Shown: positions 21,725 through 24,406 of the stretch, in pieces
Layout: each line of letters opens with the position of its first letter
Position numbering within the stretch: position 1 is the first letter of the stretch
Assembly: GCA_005880805.1 (NCBI GenBank)
Contig: VBFZ01000128.1
Location: 1-24,406, forward strand
DNA length: 24,406 nucleotides
From: Chloroflexota bacterium
Lineage (GTDB): Bacteria; Chloroflexota; Limnocylindria; Limnocylindrales; CSP1-4
Direction: 5' to 3'
The notes under the pieces: generated by a model
What the model was told of the DNA's origin: nothing
The model's input: only the letters and a program-made list of their open reading frames with translations
Database searches by the model: none
Made by a program: the position numbers and the translations under genes

Positions 21725-23461
21725 ATGAGCAGCTCGGCTCGGCGATCCCTGGTTTTCGTTGCCCTTCTCAGCCTTCTGTTTGCAGCGTCTGGCGCGGTGG
21801 CGCCGGCAGCCCTCGCCGGGCCGCCGCCGACCAACACCCGCGTTGCGGGAATCAACATCGACGCGACGACCATCCCGCAGCTGCAATCGCTGATGGACCG
21901 GCACCGCCTCACGTCGGTCCAGCTCGTCCAGTTCTACACGCACCGAATCACCAAGCTGAACGGCAAGCTCCACGCAGTCATCACGGTCAGCCCGACTGCG
22001 TTGGCTGAGGCGCGCGCCGCCGACGCGGCCCGGCGACGCGGCATCCACAAGCCCCTGCTCGGAATTCCGATCATCGTCAAGGACAACATCGACACGACCC
22101 GCATGCCGACGACGGCCGGTTCCTGGGCGCTCGCCGGCTCCACCCCGGCGGACGCCTTCATCGTCCAGCGACTTCGGGCAGCCGGGGCGCTCGTCATCGG
22201 CAAGGCCAACCTGTCCGAGTGGGCGAACTGGCGCTCGAACCCGTCGTCCTCCGGCTGGAGCGGGATAGGCGGCCAGACGAACATGCCGTATGTCCTCGAT
22301 CGCAACCCGTGCGGGTCGAGCTCCGGCTCGGGTGTGGTCGCCGCCGCCGACCTGGCCGTCGCGGCCGTCGGCACTGAAACGGACGGGTCGGTCGTCTGCC
22401 CCTCCGGCGCCAACGGGGTCGTCGGCATCAAGCCGACGGTCGGGCTTCTGAGCAGGGCCGGGATCGTCCCGATCACGGCCGACCAGGACACGTCCGGACC
22501 CATCGCCCGGAACGTCACCGACGCGGCAGTCCTCCTTGGCGCCATGACCGGCATCGATGCCAACGATGCCGCGACCCTGGCGCAGGCAGGCCACGCGTTC
22601 ACCGACTACACGCAATTCCTCGACACGCACGCCCTCGACGGTGCCCGGATCGGCGTCTGGGTTGACGGTACGTACGACCCCGCGAAAGTCCCCGAGGTCA
22701 CGCCGATCCTCAATGCGACGGTCGATGCGATCGAGGGCGCCGGCGCGACCACAGTCTCGGCCGACATCCTCCCGAACACGGCCGCGACGGGCGCGATCTA
22801 TACCGCCGAGTTCAATGCCCTGACCTGTGAGTTCAAGACCGACATCGCGACCTATCTGCACACATATGCACCCGGCTATCCCGTCGGCTACTCGAAGGAT
22901 CTCGCGGGCCTGATCGCCTTCAACGTGGACCATCCCCAGCTCGAAGGCCCATGGAACAACGCGCTCTGGGTGGGCTCGCAGGCCACCGGCGGGCGAGACG
23001 CCGCCTGTGCCGCCCAGCGGGCCGCCGCGACGCCGCCGACACAGGCGCTGATCGACAAGCTATTCGCCGACAACGACCTCGATGCGGTCATCGCGTTGAC
23101 GAACGGCCCGGCGTGGGTGACTGATCCCGTCAACGGCGACTTGAGTGGCGATTTCTCGCTGTTCGTCGGCTCGTCGAGCGCGGCCGCGATCTCCGGGTAC
23201 GCCGACATCACGGTCCCGGCCGGGTACGTCGGCTCCCTGCCGATTGGCATTACATTCATCGGCCGGGCCTGGGACGAGCCGAAGCTCATCGCTCTCGCCT
23301 ACGCGTTCGAGCAGGCGACGCACGTTCGTGTGCCGCCGAGCTTCCTGGCCTCCGAACCCGCCACCGCGGCCGGCGCGTCGAGCAAGTCGGCGGCACACGA
23401 GCCGAAGCGGGGGATCGTCCCGGGTCGAAACGGCCATTGGAGGTTGGTCGGTACGCACTGA
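21725..23461 (+). CDS. Secreted amidase-signature (peptide amidase-like) hydrolase
   Basis: 578 residues. Residues 1-31 are a signal peptide (SSSARRSL, then FVALLSLLFAASGAVAPAALA). The amidase signature fold follows, with the Lys-Ser-Ser catalytic triad: Lys119 in GIPIIVKDNIDT, cis-Ser198 in CGSSSGSG and nucleophile Ser222 in GTETDGSVVCPSG, followed by GVVGIKPTVGLLSRAGI and the DTSGPIARNVTDAA region. The ETDGS...GIKPTVGLLSR spacing is closest to peptide amidases and Glu-tRNA amidotransferase-like secreted homologues rather than GatA itself. It would cleave C-terminal amides or other carboxamides outside the cytoplasmic membrane. The ATG at 21725 follows GGAGG (21712-21716); a GTG three bases earlier is equally spaced and possible. 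The frame open upstream of 21725 runs through the 29-bp repeats and is rejected. Two cysteines near the substrate pocket may form a disulfide. Confidence 0.92.
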   Translation: MSSSARRSLVFVALLSLLFAASGAVAPAALAGPPPTNTRVAGINIDATTIPQLQSLMDRHRLTSVQLVQFYTHRITKLNGKLHAVITVSPTALAEARAADAARRRGIHKPLLGIPIIVKDNIDTTRMPTTAGSWALAGSTPADAFIVQRLRAAGALVIGKANLSEWANWRSNPSSSGWSGIGGQTNMPYVLDRNPCGSSSGSGVVAAADLAVAAVGTETDGSVVCPSGANGVVGIKPTVGLLSRAGIVPITADQDTSGPIARNVTDAAVLLGAMTGIDANDAATLAQAGHAFTDYTQFLDTHALDGARIGVWVDGTYDPAKVPEVTPILNATVDAIEGAGATTVSADILPNTAATGAIYTAEFNALTCEFKTDIATYLHTYAPGYPVGYSKDLAGLIAFNVDHPQLEGPWNNALWVGSQATGGRDAACAAQRAAATPPTQALIDKLFADNDLDAVIALTNGPAWVTDPVNGDLSGDFSLFVGSSSAAAISGYADITVPAGYVGSLPIGITFIGRAWDEPKLIALAYAFEQATHVRVPPSFLASEPATAAGASSKSAAHEPKRGIVPGRNGHWRLVGTH

Positions 23462-23474
23462 ATGGGGCTCGCGG

Positions 23475-23960
23475 CTACCCGCGACACTCGAAATGAATAT
23501 CTGCCGGCTCGAGGGCGAACAACACGGGGTCGGGCTCGTCGATGACCCGGCACCCGCGGTGCAGGTAGAAGCCGACTGTGTTCTCGGAAGGCGTCGCTGA
23601 CACGTAGAGGCCGGCGCCGCCCAGCCCCGCGACGAAGGCCTGCGCCGCTTCAAAGAGCTCGGAACCCAGGCCGAGCCGGCGGTAGTCGCGACCAACGTGC
23701 AGGAAGGTCAACTGTCGCAGGTCGTGGCTGCGGCCGAGCGGCAGCGTGTCGACGACGGCCAGTGCGACCAGGTGGTCGCCGTCGAACACGCCCAGGAAGG
23801 CACCGCCGCGGTCCAACGTTGCCTCGAAGATCGGGGCCAGCTTCTCCGGGTCGCCGGGCGGCCAGCCGCGGATGTCGAAGGGGTCCGGTCGTGAGACCAG
23901 CTGGGGGCAGCTCGTCCCGGCGAAGCCGCCGTCGAACCAGGTCCATTGCCGCGGCAGCAT
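23475..23960 (-). CDS. GNAT-family N-acetyltransferase
   Basis: 161 residues from the ATG at 23958-23960. GNAT motif A is clear: LTFLHVGRDYRRLGLGSELFEAA at about 85-106, with the acetyl-CoA pyrophosphate loop R/Q-x-x-G-x-G as RRLGLG, followed by GLYVSATPSENTVGFYLHRGCRVID at about 117-141, the alpha4/beta6 region. A DLEDIRGWPPGDPEKLAPIF-like segment and a terminal EPADIHFEC are typical of a family seen near streptothricin-acetyltransferase-like proteins, but the usual N-terminal IDRSE-type motif is absent, so the N terminus is divergent or truncated. An upstream ATG at 24047 would give 190 residues but lies inside the divergent promoter of the next gene. The ribosome binding site is poor. Acceptor substrate unknown. 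Stop is 13 bp from the convergent amidase stop. Confidence 0.8.
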   Translation of the reverse strand: MLPRQWTWFDGGFAGTSCPQLVSRPDPFDIRGWPPGDPEKLAPIFEATLDRGGAFLGVFDGDHLVALAVVDTLPLGRSHDLRQLTFLHVGRDYRRLGLGSELFEAAQAFVAGLGGAGLYVSATPSENTVGFYLHRGCRVIDEPDPVLFALEPADIHFECRG

Positions 23961-24008
23961 GCGCGGTCGGGGGCCCTCATTGCGACCAGCTGGCGCCGAT
24001 TTTGGGTG

Positions 24009-24039
24009 TTGACCTTGGAGCGGCTCCAAGGCGTAGCGT
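24009..24039 (+). promoter_or_regulatory. MerR-type dyad promoter with 19-bp spacer in front of the DUF2652 gene
   Basis: TTGACC (24009-24014) and TAGCGT (24034-24039) are separated by 19 bases. The spacer and part of the -35 contain ccttggagc (24013-24021) and gctccaagg (24023-24031), a dyad with perfect 9-bp arms around one base. Dyads inside over-long spacers are the hallmark of MerR-family activated promoters, in which the regulator underwinds the spacer. The ATG at 24046 is six bases after the -10, so transcription would begin about at the start codon. No MerR-family gene is in the window. Confidence 0.6.
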
Positions 24040-24045
24040 CGCCAC

Positions 24046-24406
24046 ATGAGCCTCCCCGAGTCCGGCTATCTCATGATCGCCGATCTGACCGGCTACACGG
24101 CCTACCTTTCGAGCAGCGAGCTCGAGCACGCGCCTACGATCGCCGGCGACCTGCTCGAGACCATCGTCGGCCGGCTCGAGCCGCCGTTCCGCCTGGCGAA
24201 GTTCGAGGGCGATGCAGCCTTCCTGTACGTCGAGGATGAGCGGGCCGACGGCTCTCTGCTCGTCGACGCCCTCGAGGCCGCCTACCTCGCCTTCCGGCGC
24301 CGGCTGCGCAGCATCGAACAGGCGACAAGCTGCGACTGCAACTCGTGCCGGCTTGCTCCCCGGCTCGATCTGAAGCTGTTCATGCACCACGGCTCGTACA
24401 TCCGGA
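24046..24406 (+). CDS. DUF2652 family protein (class III nucleotidyl cyclase-like), N-terminal part
   Basis: 120 residues are visible before the window ends. They begin with SGYLMIADLTGYTAYLSSSE, close to the first strand and metal-binding Asp of class III adenylate/guanylate cyclases (DLTGYT for DIVGFT), then FRLAKFEGDAAFLYVED, the second metal-Asp strand (GD at about 65-66), and a Cys-rich SCDCNSCRLAPRLDLKLFMHHG segment typical of DUF2652. Because the second catalytic half is outside, cyclase activity cannot be judged; many DUF2652 members are thought not to be genuine cyclases. The ATG at 24046 has no Shine-Dalgarno and lies at the predicted transcription start of a MerR-like promoter, indicating a leaderless mRNA. 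Confidence 0.82.
   Translation, partial: MSLPESGYLMIADLTGYTAYLSSSELEHAPTIAGDLLETIVGRLEPPFRLAKFEGDAAFLYVEDERADGSLLVDALEAAYLAFRRRLRSIEQATSCDCNSCRLAPRLDLKLFMHHGSYIR

Noticed and set aside
21584..22933. Long N-terminal extension of the rhodanese frame, running antisense into the amidase
   Set aside because: It covers the 29-bp repeats and the amidase gene and has Arg/Asp-rich composition; the rhodanese fold only starts after the GTG at 21583.
23462..23490. Terminator between the convergent amidase and GNAT genes
   Set aside because: A cgcgg/ccgcg stem overlaps the GNAT stop but the arms are only five bases and no T-run follows on either strand.

Overview
The window is very GC-rich and gene-dense, with strong G/C preference at third codon positions, many GTG/TTG starts and short intergenic gaps. 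The gene content points to a soil or freshwater member of the Chloroflexota (Limnocylindria-like) or a related high-GC Terrabacteria lineage: a Thr/Pro/Ala-stalked lipoprotein, a GDE_N-type debranching enzyme, DUF5996, AI-2E/PerM transporters, a holin-4-type membrane domain fused to a phosphodiesterase, and DUF2652. This placement is inferred from protein families and style only; there is no rRNA or other marker gene. No tRNA, rRNA, CRISPR array, transposase or integrase was seen.

Layout. (1) 1-370, minus strand: N-terminal fragment of a P-type cation ATPase. (2) 484-5524, minus: a complete arginine deiminase operon in the order arcA, arcB, arcC, a 70-residue unknown ORF, and a YfcC/DcuC-family transporter. 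It would convert arginine to citrulline, then ornithine plus carbamoyl phosphate, then ATP, with the transporter the natural candidate for arginine/ornithine exchange. (3) 5804-6778, plus: two tandem paralogous 140-residue membrane proteins, preceded and separated by hairpin-rich repeats and ended by a strong nested-hairpin terminator. (4) 6920-10225, minus: AI-2E family transporter, SPFH/band-7 protein and ZIP-like transporter, probably co-transcribed. (5) 10415-15580, plus: a holin-like/phosphodiesterase fusion, a polytopic membrane protein and a double-length AI-2E protein. (6) 15584-19462, minus: glycogen-debranching-type glycosidase, a cysteine-free carboxymuconolactone-decarboxylase-like protein, a small membrane protein and a doubly anchored lipoprotein. 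(7) 19706-21583, minus: rhodanese, DinB-like and DUF5996 genes in tight order. (8) 21725-24406: a secreted amidase (plus), a GNAT acetyltransferase (minus) and the start of a DUF2652 cyclase-like gene (plus) behind a MerR-style dyad promoter.

Nothing here is a self-evident new defence or mobile system. The items that most merit a second look are the translationally interlocked small ORF inside the arc operon, the MerR-like dyad promoter that appears to give a leaderless DUF2652 transcript, the perfect 29-bp tandem repeat that creates a 20-bp palindrome in front of the amidase, the PerM-PerM fusion, the holin-like/phosphodiesterase fusion, and the ZIP-like protein lacking the usual metal-binding histidines. 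Residue positions, repeat boundaries and identities were worked out by hand from the sequence; family names come from recognising motifs, with no database search.
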